A stretch of 64,000 bases of DNA from Mucilaginibacter xinganensis (GTDB lineage Bacteria > Bacteroidota > Bacteroidia > Sphingobacteriales > Sphingobacteriaceae), in NCBI RefSeq assembly GCF_002257585.1, contig NZ_CP022743.1, positions 2,294,001 to 2,358,000 on the forward strand. The letters are read 5' to 3'. Below, piece by piece: positions 1 to 8,887 of the stretch (position 1 is its first letter; each line of letters begins with the position of its first letter). Under the pieces are notes generated by a model. The model made no database searches and was not told where the DNA came from. It worked only from the letters and a program-made list of their open reading frames with translations. The translations under genes and the position numbers were made by a program.

Positions 1-1224
1 GACCTCGTTGCAAAGCACAATTTACCTCCATATCAAAATGCTGATGGTACTTATCCTTTTCCGAGTGCCGCTAATCCTTTTGCCTATCCGCAGTTTCCTT
101 TTTCAAACCCGCCGTATGCAGCACGTGCTTATGCTTATGTGAGCGCCGCACAATATGACGCACTGGTAACTGCTTACCATTACAAAAATATGTATAACCG
201 GACGGCGCCATATAATTTTGACGCCACCATAACGCCGCTTATCCCCAAATCAGCATTGCCATCGTATCCAAGTGAAGATGCTGTAGTAGCCGGAGCCACC
301 GTGGAGATAATGAAATTATTGTTCCCGGCCGACGTTGACTACATTACACAGAAAGCGGCTGATGAAAAACTGTACCGCATAATGGCCGGCGCCAACGTAC
401 GGGGTGAGGTTACCGCAGGCGAGGCTTTAGGTGTTAAAGTTGCCGATGTGTTTGTTGCCCGCGCCAAAACTGACCGCGCCGGAAAAGCAATTGGCACACA
501 GGCATTATGGACTCAATTGCAAACACAAACTGCTGCCAAGGGCGAGCAGTACTGGATTAGCCAGGAATCGCCGCTAAGGCCGCCAATGTTGCCGCTGTTT
601 GGTAAAGTGATCCCGTTTTTGTTTGACACCACAACAGTAGTAACGTTAAGGCCTGGGCCGCCCAACCCAACAAACTCCGATGCATTTAAGAAAGAAGTTG
701 CAGAAGTGCTTAACTATAGTCAAAACCCCACCCGCGAACACCAGGCGATAGTTGAATTTTGGGCCGATGGTGTTGGAACCTACACCCCGCCGGGACACTG
801 GAATGCTATTGCGGCAGATGAATTTGTAAAACAAAATTACAGCGAAGTACGCTGGGCACGGAATTTTGCGCTATTAAATATGGCCGAAATGGATGCCGCA
901 ATTGTGTGCTGGGATACCAAGTATTTTTACTTTAACCAGCGGCCAACACAGGCTAATCCTAAAATCAAAACCTTAACCGGAATTCCCAATTTTCCTGCTT
1001 ACACATCCGGCCACTCCAATTTTAGTTCGGCAGCAGCCACGGTATTAACTTACCTGCTTCCGGATCGGGGCAATAAATTTAACGATTTGGCAAGTCAGGC
1101 ATCTATTTCCAGGTTATACGGAGCAATCCATTACCGGTCTGACATTGATGCAGGGATGGTTACAGGAACCAAAGTTGGGCAATACGCTGTTCAGCGTGGA
1201 AAGACAGATGGCGCAGGAAACTAA
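1..1224 (+). CDS. Vanadium-dependent haloperoxidase / PAP2-superfamily protein (5' end outside window)
   Basis: The frame is open from the first base, so the N-terminus lies upstream. A GTG at 139 is possible but unlikely as the true start, because the preceding codons give fitting sequence (ending AYAYVSAAQYD). The C-terminal half carries the full acid phosphatase/vanadium haloperoxidase signature: K-x6-RP (Lys codon near 919, ending QRP), a TSGHS loop (PSGH equivalent) and SRLYGAIHYRSD, which fits SRx5Hx3D exactly. These residues bind phosphate or vanadate and supply the catalytic His. The length and architecture resemble bacterial vanadium haloperoxidase-like proteins rather than short membrane PAP2 phosphatases, and no membrane segment is visible here. 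Whether it halogenates or dephosphorylates cannot be told from sequence. The next gene, 54 bp downstream, encodes an outer-membrane barrel protein, so an envelope role is plausible. Confidence 0.85.
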   Translation, partial: DLVAKHNLPPYQNADGTYPFPSAANPFAYPQFPFSNPPYAARAYAYVSAAQYDALVTAYHYKNMYNRTAPYNFDATITPLIPKSALPSYPSEDAVVAGATVEIMKLLFPADVDYITQKAADEKLYRIMAGANVRGEVTAGEALGVKVADVFVARAKTDRAGKAIGTQALWTQLQTQTAAKGEQYWISQESPLRPPMLPLFGKVIPFLFDTTTVVTLRPGPPNPTNSDAFKKEVAEVLNYSQNPTREHQAIVEFWADGVGTYTPPGHWNAIAADEFVKQNYSEVRWARNFALLNMAEMDAAIVCWDTKYFYFNQRPTQANPKIKTLTGIPNFPAYTSGHSNFSSAAATVLTYLLPDRGNKFNDLASQASISRLYGAIHYRSDIDAGMVTGTKVGQYAVQRGKTDGAGN

Positions 1225-1278
1225 CCGATTTTATTAAAAACTATTAACCAATTAAAACCACGTTCGAAATACCAGATT

Positions 1279-2367
1279 ATGAAATTTACAGTCAGAATTA
1301 TTTTAACAATCACTATATTTTTACTTTTTATAAGGTCAAACACATTTGCACAAGGTTGTGTGGCCATCAGGAGCACCGGCGGGATCTGTACCATGGATGA
1401 ACACCCCGATAGTACCAATGCAAATGGCTACTGGTTGTTTAACAGCAACAGCCGCTATTACAAGTCTTTTAGGCATTTTGTAGGTAAGCAGGAACAATTT
1501 CAGCGTATCACCCTACATAACAACGTTATAAATAAAGTCTATACACAGGATCTGACACTTACCCGGGTACTAAATAACCGTTGGTCATTATCAGTAGTAT
1601 TACCCGTTGCGGATAATAGCCGTTCGCAGGTAAACAGCGGAACCCGTTTCAGCACGCACTCGTTTGGTATCGGCGATATTCATTTGGCGGGTTATGTTTG
1701 GTTGTTTAACCCGGCTAAAGCTAAAAATTGGAATGTGCAGGCCGGTTTAGGAATTAAATTTGCTACCGGAAACTACAATTACCAGGATTATTTTTTGAAT
1801 GCAGCAACCGGGGTAAGAACACTCGGTGCAGTTGATCAGTCTATACAATTAGGCGATGGTGGTACAGGTATTACTGCTGAAATAAATGCCTATTACAATG
1901 TTACGCATCGTTTTGGCTTCTACGGGAATGTGTATTACCTGGCTAGTCCAAAAGACGTTAACGGTGTTCCAAGATCCGTAAACCCGGCAAGTGCAACAGC
2001 TATTGCAACAACCGGAGACGTTCTTAGTGTACCAGATCAGTTTTTAATAAGGTTTGGTGCAAGTTTAGTAGTAAATAAATTTGATTTTTCATTAGGAGTA
2101 CGTGATGATTGTTTGCCTGTTAAGGATTTAGTTGGTGGCAATGATGGTTTCAGAAGGCCCGGTTATATAATTGCCGCCGAGCCCGGTGTAACTTACAGGA
2201 TCGGAAAAAGCGTATCACTATACGGGTATGCGCCTATAGCAATAATTCGGGATCGTACGCAAAGCGTACCAGATATAAGAGCAACACAGTTAACAGGTAC
2301 TTTTACACACGGGGATGCTGCGTTTGCAGATTACGTTGTTAATGTTGGAATAACATTCAAATTTTAA
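1279..2367 (+). CDS. Predicted outer-membrane beta-barrel protein (phenol-degradation MetA-like transporter fold)
   Basis: A 362-residue exported protein. Residues 1-24 form a signal peptide (basic start, hydrophobic run, cleavage after TFAQ). The rest alternates short amphipathic strands with Gly/Asn-rich turns and ends in VGITFKF, a C-terminal aromatic typical of outer-membrane barrels. Stretches such as LSVVLPVADN and GLGIKFATGNYNY resemble the family annotated as MetA-pathway of phenol degradation or transporter, whose substrates are mostly unknown. It follows the haloperoxidase-like gene by 54 bp and is followed by a strong terminator, so these two genes probably end one transcription unit. 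The fold is fairly sure; the cargo is not. Confidence 0.7.
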   Translation: MKFTVRIILTITIFLLFIRSNTFAQGCVAIRSTGGICTMDEHPDSTNANGYWLFNSNSRYYKSFRHFVGKQEQFQRITLHNNVINKVYTQDLTLTRVLNNRWSLSVVLPVADNSRSQVNSGTRFSTHSFGIGDIHLAGYVWLFNPAKAKNWNVQAGLGIKFATGNYNYQDYFLNAATGVRTLGAVDQSIQLGDGGTGITAEINAYYNVTHRFGFYGNVYYLASPKDVNGVPRSVNPASATAIATTGDVLSVPDQFLIRFGASLVVNKFDFSLGVRDDCLPVKDLVGGNDGFRRPGYIIAAEPGVTYRIGKSVSLYGYAPIAIIRDRTQSVPDIRATQLTGTFTHGDAAFADYVVNVGITFKF

Positions 2368-2392
2368 GAGTTAGTTGATTATTTGATTTATC

Positions 2393-2425
2393 AAAGCCGG
2401 GCGTGAGATACCCGGCTTTTTCTTT
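2393..2425 (+). terminator. Rho-independent terminator
   Basis: A 9-bp perfect stem (AAAGCCGGG at 2393-2401 with CCCGGCTTT at 2411-2419) and a 9-nt loop, followed by a T-rich tail. It sits 25 bp after the barrel-protein stop and separates that unit from the RidA cluster. Confidence 0.9.
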
Positions 2426-2433
2426 TATGTTTG
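2426..2433 (+). promoter_or_regulatory. Candidate Bacteroidota -7 promoter element for the ridA cluster
   Basis: TATGTTTG matches TAnnTTTG exactly, immediately after the terminator and 25 bp before the ATG at 2459. I found no clear -33 TTTG at the usual spacing, so this is a motif match only. Confidence 0.4.
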
Positions 2434-2458
2434 TTTTTATAATAATCGCCTTTAAGAA

Positions 2459-2923
2459 ATGAATACAGCTGATCAGAATTTTGCCGCGCTGGGTCTTAAT
2501 CTTCCGCCGGCTCCAAAACCACTTGGGGTTTATAAGCCCTGTTTAATTGATGGTAAATACTTATATGTATCAGGCCATGGTACAGTGCAGGACGATGGAA
2601 GCCTGATTATTGGGCGGATTGGAGAAGCCCTGAGCCCGGAAGAAGGTAAACTAGCCGCAAGACAGGTTGGGTTAGCTATATTGGCTACCATTACAGCCAA
2701 CCTGGGCACTTTAAATAAAGTTAAAAGGGTAATTAAAGTATTGGGGATGGTTAATTGCAAGCCTGACTTTGAAAAACATCCTTTCATTATAAATGGTTGC
2801 AGCGAATTATTTGCAAAGGTTTGGGGTGATGAAAACGGGATAGGAGTGCGCAGCGCTGTTGGAATGGGATCACTGCCGGATAATATCCCGGTAGAAATTG
2901 AAGCTTTATTTGAGCTGTTTTAG
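2459..2923 (+). CDS. RidA/YjgF-family enamine/imine deaminase
   Basis: A 154-residue protein of the RidA (YjgF/YER057c/UK114) family, in the slightly longer subgroup that begins with an extra N-terminal segment (LGLNLPPAPKPLGVYKP). Visible family features are the GKYLYVSGHGTV strand, the LGTLNKVKRVIKVLG helix-strand and the C-terminal VEIEALFEL. Canonical RidA enzymes hydrolyse 2-aminoacrylate and related imines released by PLP enzymes, preventing damage to other PLP proteins. The usual catalytic Arg of the RidA subgroup is not obvious in this divergent version (the C-terminal segment is GVRSAVGMGSLPDNIPVEIE), so activity is not assured. The neighbour 45 bp downstream encodes a PLP enzyme predicted to release exactly such an imine, which supports a linked role. 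Confidence 0.85.
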   Translation: MNTADQNFAALGLNLPPAPKPLGVYKPCLIDGKYLYVSGHGTVQDDGSLIIGRIGEALSPEEGKLAARQVGLAILATITANLGTLNKVKRVIKVLGMVNCKPDFEKHPFIINGCSELFAKVWGDENGIGVRSAVGMGSLPDNIPVEIEALFELF

Positions 2924-2968
2924 GTGAATGCACCTGCATGCAAATTTGGAACGATAAAAGAATAACCA

Positions 2969-4084
2969 ATGAACGAACTCGATTGGTATTTTATAAAAGA
3001 TATTGAAAATTTGGATACGCCTGCCTTGGTGGTCTATCCTGACAGGGTAAAAGAAAATATCAATATCCTCAAAGGCATGTTGGATAATACCGACAGGCTT
3101 AGGCCGCACGTAAAAACTCATAAAAGCGAAGAGGTAACTAAGCTGATGCTTGAAGCGGGCATTGGTAAGTTTAAATGTGCCACAATTGCAGAGGCCGAAA
3201 TGCTGGGCATGTGCAATGCCCCCGATGTTTTACTTGCCTATCAACCAGTGGGACCAAAACTGAAACGCTTTGTAGCACTTATAAAGGAATACCCGGGAAC
3301 AAAATTCTCCTGCCTGGCTGATAATTTAAATGCCGTGAGGGAAATATCCGAAGCAGCTACAAATTCAAACATTTCGATTGCGGTATATCTTGACTTAAAC
3401 GTAGGGCAGAACCGCACGGGCATAAAACCCGGTAATGAAGCATTGCAGCTTTATATGGATTGCACTAAGTTAAGCGGAATAGAAATGAAGGGACTGCACG
3501 CCTATGACGGGCATATCCATGATGCAGACTTTAACACGCGTATGGTACAATGCAATGCAAGTTTTGAACCTGTACTTAAGGTACAGGCCGGGCTGCAAAA
3601 AAAAGGATATGCTAAACCCATAATTATTGCCGGTGGCTCGCCAACTTTTCCGATTCATGCCAAATGTACTGATGTAGAATGCAGCCCCGGTACTTTTGTA
3701 TATTGGGACAAGGGGTACCAAACTGCTTTTAAGGAACAGCAATTTTTACCGGCTGCATTAGTTATTACCAGGGTAATATCGTTGCCCGACGAGACTACCC
3801 TCTGTTTGGATCTCGGTCACAAATCTATAGCTGCCGAGCGCGAACTGAAAAGTCGCGTTTATTTAATAAACGCTCCCGAATTGGAGGTGTTAAGCCAAAG
3901 TGAGGAGCATTTGGTGGTTCAGGTGGCTGCGCATCACAACTATAAAGTTGGGGATGTAATTTACGGCATGCCCTATCATATTTGCCCAACCGTTGCTCTG
4001 TATGAAAGAGCCATAACCATTGAGGATAACCAGGTAAGCGGCGAATGGAAAAATATCGCCCGCGACAGAAAAATAATTACATAA
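2969..4084 (+). CDS. D-serine dehydratase / D-threonine aldolase-fold PLP enzyme
   Basis: A 371-residue fold-type III PLP enzyme (alanine-racemase-like N-terminal barrel plus C-terminal metal-binding domain). The segment RPHVKTHK at residues 45-52 holds the PLP-binding lysine, probably K49. The C-terminal part has AAHHNY and YHICPTV, giving a metal pair H337-x-C339. Characterised eukaryotic D-serine dehydratases use His-x-Cys for zinc, while D-threonine aldolase uses His-x-Asp. The sequence therefore leans to elimination of D-serine (or a related D-beta-hydroxy amino acid) to a 2-enamine, although database names are usually 'D-TA family'. It lies between a RidA protein and an M19 dipeptidase on the same strand, consistent with D-amino-acid catabolism. 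Substrate assignment is an inference. Confidence 0.85.
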   Translation: MNELDWYFIKDIENLDTPALVVYPDRVKENINILKGMLDNTDRLRPHVKTHKSEEVTKLMLEAGIGKFKCATIAEAEMLGMCNAPDVLLAYQPVGPKLKRFVALIKEYPGTKFSCLADNLNAVREISEAATNSNISIAVYLDLNVGQNRTGIKPGNEALQLYMDCTKLSGIEMKGLHAYDGHIHDADFNTRMVQCNASFEPVLKVQAGLQKKGYAKPIIIAGGSPTFPIHAKCTDVECSPGTFVYWDKGYQTAFKEQQFLPAALVITRVISLPDETTLCLDLGHKSIAAERELKSRVYLINAPELEVLSQSEEHLVVQVAAHHNYKVGDVIYGMPYHICPTVALYERAITIEDNQVSGEWKNIARDRKIIT

Positions 4085-4129
4085 AAATAACCGTTCATTA
4101 AATTAATATAACACCATCAACCTACACTT

Positions 4130-5200
4130 ATGTTTACCATTGATGCTCATTTAGACTTAAGCATGAACGCGCTTGAATGGAACCGGGACCTTCAAAAACC
4201 TGTTGCTGAAATTAATGAACGTGAAACCGGAATGACCGATAAGCCTGATCGTGCGAATGCTGTAGTGTCTCTGCCCGAATTGCGGAAGGGTAATATTGGC
4301 CTGGTAGTGGGCACGCAGATAGCCCGTTATGTTGCACCCGGTAATCCTTTACCGGGCTGGCATTCGCCCGAACAGGCATGGGCGCAAACCCAGGGACAAG
4401 TGGCCTGGTACAAAGCGATGGAAGATGCCGGTGAAATGGTTCAGGTAAATAATTTCGAAAGCCTTGAAAACCATATTGCGCTGTGGAAAAATGGCCAGCC
4501 CAATGAAGCTAAGCCCATAGGATATATTTTAAGCCTGGAGGGTGCGGACTCCATTGTAACCCTAAAACACCTGGAAAAAGCCTATGATTACGGACTTAGA
4601 GCTGTGGGCCCTGCACATTATGGTCCCGGCCGCTATGCGCAGGGAACAGATGCAACCGGCTTTATGGGACAGGCCGGGCATGAATTGTTAAAGGAGATGG
4701 ACCGCCTGAATATAATTTTAGATGCCACCCATTTATGCGACGATAGTTTTTGGGAAGCACTGGATAATTTTAACGGGCATGTTTGGGCAAGCCACAACAA
4801 TTGCCGTGCCCTGGTAAACCATAACAGGCAATATAGCGATGAACAGATCACAGAACTGGTAAAACGCGGTGCTGTAATTGGAGCGGCGCTAGATGCCTGG
4901 ATGATGGTGCCGGGCTGGGTAAAAGGTAAATCATACCCCAAAGAAATGAATTGCGGATTGGAGGTGATGGTGGATCATATTGATCACATCTGCCAGCTTG
5001 CCGGTAACGCGTTGCATGTCGGGATCGGATCAGATCTTGACGGTGCATTTGGCCGCGAGCAGTGTCCGTATGACCTGGAAACTATTGCAGATCTTCAAAA
5101 AGTGCCGGATTTGTTGAGAAAGCGTGGCTACAGCGAAGCCGACGTAGAAAATATGATGCACGGCAATTGGCTCAGGTTTTTAAGGAACGCCTGGGTATAA
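4130..5200 (+). CDS. M19-family membrane (renal) dipeptidase
   Basis: A 356-residue metallodipeptidase of the renal dipeptidase family. The N-terminal AHLDLS gives the H7-x-D9 zinc ligands. Later motifs include SLEGAD (bridging Glu region), ATHLCDD and SHNNCR (His ligands), and GIGSDLDGAFG near the C-terminus. There is no signal peptide, so it is probably cytoplasmic. M19 enzymes cleave dipeptides and several accept a D-residue at the C-terminal position, which fits the preceding D-amino-acid enzyme gene. It follows that gene by 45 bp, and the next gene starts 32 bp after its stop, so cotranscription is likely. The exact substrate is unknown. Confidence 0.9.
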   Translation: MFTIDAHLDLSMNALEWNRDLQKPVAEINERETGMTDKPDRANAVVSLPELRKGNIGLVVGTQIARYVAPGNPLPGWHSPEQAWAQTQGQVAWYKAMEDAGEMVQVNNFESLENHIALWKNGQPNEAKPIGYILSLEGADSIVTLKHLEKAYDYGLRAVGPAHYGPGRYAQGTDATGFMGQAGHELLKEMDRLNIILDATHLCDDSFWEALDNFNGHVWASHNNCRALVNHNRQYSDEQITELVKRGAVIGAALDAWMMVPGWVKGKSYPKEMNCGLEVMVDHIDHICQLAGNALHVGIGSDLDGAFGREQCPYDLETIADLQKVPDLLRKRGYSEADVENMMHGNWLRFLRNAWV

Positions 5201-5232
5201 CATCAAATAATAGGTTTAATTATCCCATCAAT

Positions 5233-7824
5233 ATGAATGCAGAACAAGCGAGATTAAAAGACGCGTCATGGAAAAAATGGGGGCCGTATGTAAGCGACCG
5301 GCAGTGGGGTACGGTACGCGAGGATTATAGCGCCAATGGCGATGCCTGGAACTATATTACACATGATATGGCCCGCAGCAAAACCTATAGATGGGGAGAA
5401 GAGGGAATTGGGGGGATTTGTGATAATGAACAATTATTTTGCTTTGCTGTAGCTTTATGGAATAAAAAAGATCCGATTATTAAGGAACGCTATTTTGGGT
5501 TAAGTAATCCTGAAGGAAATCATGGCGAAGATGTGAAGGAGTTGTATTACTACCTTGATAATACACCAACCCATTCGTACCAAAAAATGCTTTACAAATA
5601 TCCGCAACAGGAATACCCCTATAACCTGCTTGTGGATGAAAATAAGCGGAGAACCCGAAACGACCGTGAGTTTGAGTTGATTGATACAGGTGTGTTTGAC
5701 CAGGATGCTTATTTTGATGTTTTTATTGAGTATGCCAAAAATACGCAGCAAGACCTGCTGATTAAAATAACTGTTCATAACAGGGGTAACGCTGATGCCG
5801 CTTTAAATGTACTGCCAACTATCTGGTTTCGAAATACATGGGCTTGGGGTTATGATGATTATCAGCCACAGCTTTCTGCCGATTCGCATGGCGTTATAGA
5901 GATCTACCATAAAAGCCTGGGGCAAATGTGGTTAAATGCAGAGGGGCCATCCGGTTTGCTATTTTGCAATAATGAAACCAATAACCAGGTATTATATAAT
6001 ACCGGCGATGATAAGCAGTTTCATAAGGACGGCATAAATGACCATCTTATTCATGGGGCCGACACCGTAAACCCTAAAAATATTGGTACAAAAGCAGCGG
6101 TAAATTTTGATATAAATGTTCCTGCAAAACAAAGTGTTACGCTGCGTTTAAGGTTATCGCAAAACGCAAGTAACGGGTTTGGTGATTTTGATAAGCTATT
6201 TGCTGCCAGGAAACAGGAAGCCGATGCTTTCTATGCGGACTTGAGTAAGGGTCAAACTGATATTGATAAAATGATGGTGCAGCGGCAGGCGCTTGCCGGA
6301 ATGCTCTGGAACAAACAGTTTTACTACTACGATATCAATCACTGGCTGCACGGCGATCCGGCAGAACCCAAACCACCCGCCAGGCGCATAAATTCACGAA
6401 ATAGCAAGTGGACCCATTTTAATACCAGGGATATTATTTCGATGCCCGACAAATGGGAATACCCATGGTTTGCGGCCTGGGATTTGGCTTTTCACTGTAT
6501 TCCGCTTGCAAAAGTAGATATGGTGTTTGCGAAGAATCAGCTCAGTTTGCTTATAAAAGACTGGTACATGCATCCGAACGGCCAGCTGCCTGCTTACGAA
6601 TGGGATTTTAACGATGCTAACCCGCCCGTGCATGCAATGGTTACCTGGAAAATATACCAGCAGGACAAAGCGGCAAACGATGGCAAGGGGGATGCGTTCT
6701 TTTTAGAGAGAATCTTCCACAAGTTGATGCTGAACTTTACGTGGTGGGTAAACAGGAAGGACGAATCAGGAAATAATATTTTTGAGGGAGGATTTTTAGG
6801 GCTGGATAATATTGGTGTTTTTGACAGGAATGCAACCCTGCCAATGGGCGAACACCTCGAGCAGGCTGACGGAACAAGCTGGATGGCGATATATTCATTA
6901 AACTTATTGCGTATTGCAGCCGAGCTTGCCGAAAGCAATAAAGCGTACAATGATATTGCCAGTAAGTTTTTTGAGCATTTTATATACATAGCGGGCGCTA
7001 TTTCAAATATCGGCGATAATAACGAGGGTCTTTGGGACGATACGGATGGCTTTTTTTACGATCAGTTGCGCTTGCCCGATAACAATACGCAAAAAATGAA
7101 AATCCGGAGCATTGTTGGCTTAATACCCTTAATAGCTGCCGAACTGCTGGACGAGAACGACATCACCAACAACCCCATATTCAGCAACCGGATGAAGTGG
7201 TTTTCTGAAAACCGGCCTGATCTGGCATCGCTGGTTTCACGCTGGAACGAAACTAAAGCCCCCGGAAAGCACTTGGTGAGTTTACTGCGTGGCTATCGTA
7301 TGAAATCGTTACTTAAATATTTATTGGATGAAAATGAGTTCTTAAGTAAATACGGTATCAGGTCGGTATCAAGGTATCATTTGGATCATCCTTACCAGGT
7401 TATGATAGATGGTATGGAATTCAGTATAAAATACACGCCTGCCGAAAGTGATAGCGGGCTGTTTGGGGGTAACAGTAACTGGCGTGGCCCTATCTGGGTG
7501 CCCATAAATTATTTGCTGATAGAGGCCCTTCACAAATTCTTCCTTTACTACGGCGATGATTTTAAAATAGAGTGCCCAACCAATTCGGGGAATTTTATGA
7601 ACCTGCAACAGGTAGCAAATGAACTTTACAGCAGGGTATCGGGCTTGTTTTTAAGAAATGAAGAAGGGAAAAGACCTGTATTTGGCGATTGCAACAAAAT
7701 GCAGCATGATCCTGAATTTAAAGATTATATTTTATTTCATGAATATTTTGATGGCGACACAGGCCGCGGACTCGGAGCTTCCCATCAAACCGGGTGGACG
7801 GGGTTAATAGCGGTTTGTATGTAG
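5233..7824 (+). CDS. MGH1/GH63-like glycoside hydrolase
   Basis: An 863-residue protein from the ATG at 5233. A longer frame from 5167 would need a TTG start and would overlap the dipeptidase, so the ATG is preferred. It resembles the GH63/mannosylglycerate-hydrolase-like clan with an (alpha/alpha)6 barrel: WFAAWDLAFHCIPLA near residue 415, YEWDFNDANPP near 456 and a C-terminal HEYFDGDTGRGLGASHQTGWTG near 836 that is typical of the clan. The expected acidic residues are present in these blocks, but I cannot assign acid and base without alignment. No signal peptide is visible, suggesting a cytoplasmic glucosidase acting on an imported oligosaccharide or glucosyl compound. Its link to the upstream amino-acid genes is unclear. 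Confidence 0.8.
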   Translation: MNAEQARLKDASWKKWGPYVSDRQWGTVREDYSANGDAWNYITHDMARSKTYRWGEEGIGGICDNEQLFCFAVALWNKKDPIIKERYFGLSNPEGNHGEDVKELYYYLDNTPTHSYQKMLYKYPQQEYPYNLLVDENKRRTRNDREFELIDTGVFDQDAYFDVFIEYAKNTQQDLLIKITVHNRGNADAALNVLPTIWFRNTWAWGYDDYQPQLSADSHGVIEIYHKSLGQMWLNAEGPSGLLFCNNETNNQVLYNTGDDKQFHKDGINDHLIHGADTVNPKNIGTKAAVNFDINVPAKQSVTLRLRLSQNASNGFGDFDKLFAARKQEADAFYADLSKGQTDIDKMMVQRQALAGMLWNKQFYYYDINHWLHGDPAEPKPPARRINSRNSKWTHFNTRDIISMPDKWEYPWFAAWDLAFHCIPLAKVDMVFAKNQLSLLIKDWYMHPNGQLPAYEWDFNDANPPVHAMVTWKIYQQDKAANDGKGDAFFLERIFHKLMLNFTWWVNRKDESGNNIFEGGFLGLDNIGVFDRNATLPMGEHLEQADGTSWMAIYSLNLLRIAAELAESNKAYNDIASKFFEHFIYIAGAISNIGDNNEGLWDDTDGFFYDQLRLPDNNTQKMKIRSIVGLIPLIAAELLDENDITNNPIFSNRMKWFSENRPDLASLVSRWNETKAPGKHLVSLLRGYRMKSLLKYLLDENEFLSKYGIRSVSRYHLDHPYQVMIDGMEFSIKYTPAESDSGLFGGNSNWRGPIWVPINYLLIEALHKFFLYYGDDFKIECPTNSGNFMNLQQVANELYSRVSGLFLRNEEGKRPVFGDCNKMQHDPEFKDYILFHEYFDGDTGRGLGASHQTGWTGLIAVCM

Positions 7825-7830
7825 TGAATA

Positions 7831-7851
7831 AACCATTTTTTAAGAATGGTT
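7831..7851. terminator. Weak bidirectional hairpin between convergent genes
   Basis: AACCATT (7831-7837) pairs with AATGGTT (7845-7851) across a 7-nt loop in the 25-bp gap between the convergent glycosidase and nuclease genes. There is no good T-run on either strand, so it is weak support. Confidence 0.35.
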
Positions 7852-8704
7852 AGTTGCCTCCTGTAAACTTTTTATTTTCCAAAACATCCTGGATATTTTG
7901 TGGCAAGGCTGCTAACAAATTATAACCGGTAGCTGCTTCTATACTTTTAACGGTGCAGGTATAGTTCATCCAGTTGTTCGAGAGGTTATTATCATTAGGG
8001 GTATCAATGGCTATCACCTGGGTGTTTTCATCAATCCGGCCTAAGTCATCATTCCCGTCGGGCAAAACCACAACAACTTTCCAGATGTGCGCGGGTACGT
8101 TTATGCGCCCGCGATCAATGGCGGTAGCAAAGCCTTTTCGGCCGGTGCCGCCGGTGCCGTAACATCCCATAATAATGTACACTTCATTGCCTCTTTTTAC
8201 CTTGTTCCTGCAATAGCTTTCTAAGTGTTCCCAGGTGTGCTGGTTATTATTGGGGGCCTGCGGAACAATGTTGTCCATTAAAAACGTAGCGGAATTTGCA
8301 TCTACGCTGCTCGTACGGTCGCCGCTTGGGCAATTATGGCCCTTGTCAAACCCCGATTTACGGTAACTTGTGTTATCAGCTTCATACCAGCCATCAGGCA
8401 GCGTTTCGTCAGGCCTGAAATTGTCCAGTCGGTCTGTGGTGCCGATATCTTTGCTGCATAAGTGCCAGCTTACCCAGTTTGGTTCGCCTTTATCCCTGTT
8501 ATAGCTTTCAATATAATATTTATGGTCAATCAGGTAATTGTCCGGGTTCAACAGGCTCCTGCTGGCATTACTTGGGTTGCCCAGCGCCATATTATTATCA
8601 TCGGTTTGCTGTGGTTCATGCTGCTTACAGCCAATTGCTGTTAATATAAAAAAGGCTAAGAGGTTTTTAAGTAAGCGACTATTACGCATTTGTATCAAGT
8701 GCAA
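7850..8704 (-). CDS. Secreted DNA/RNA non-specific endonuclease (NUC1 family), lipoprotein
   Basis: A 284-residue beta-beta-alpha-metal nuclease. The N-terminus has a lipoprotein signal peptide ending TAIGC (lipidated Cys26 from the first Met; a second Met at 8689 is equally usable). The active-site block is FDKGHNCPSGDR, a variant of the family DRGH motif with the catalytic His kept, followed by the downstream metal-binding Asn region NNNQHTWEHLE. Such enzymes degrade extracellular or periplasmic DNA and RNA, usually for nutrition. It is convergent with the glycosidase gene and divergent from the Tat-exported isomerase gene. The motif variation (DKGH instead of DRGH) occurs in the family and probably does not abolish activity. 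Confidence 0.88.
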   Translation of the reverse strand: MHLIQMRNSRLLKNLLAFFILTAIGCKQHEPQQTDDNNMALGNPSNASRSLLNPDNYLIDHKYYIESYNRDKGEPNWVSWHLCSKDIGTTDRLDNFRPDETLPDGWYEADNTSYRKSGFDKGHNCPSGDRTSSVDANSATFLMDNIVPQAPNNNQHTWEHLESYCRNKVKRGNEVYIIMGCYGTGGTGRKGFATAIDRGRINVPAHIWKVVVVLPDGNDDLGRIDENTQVIAIDTPNDNNLSNNWMNYTCTVKSIEAATGYNLLAALPQNIQDVLENKKFTGGN

Positions 8705-8887
8705 AAGTTTAAATTTTAAGGCCGGAATATAGCCGTTTTTAACGAAGTGCGGGGCAGGAAAAGTAAATTATAGCCGATAGCTAAAGAAAACTAAATTTTA
8801 ATGTGTTAAACTGACACAATAATTTTTTTATTCAATTTTATTAAATTAGTTTTACTTAAACCACGTAAACTAAATTACCAATTAAAC

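Noticed and set aside
5167..5232. Earlier start for the glycosidase
   Set aside because: It would need a TTG and would overlap the dipeptidase gene; the ATG at 5233 gives a normal spacing and N-terminus.
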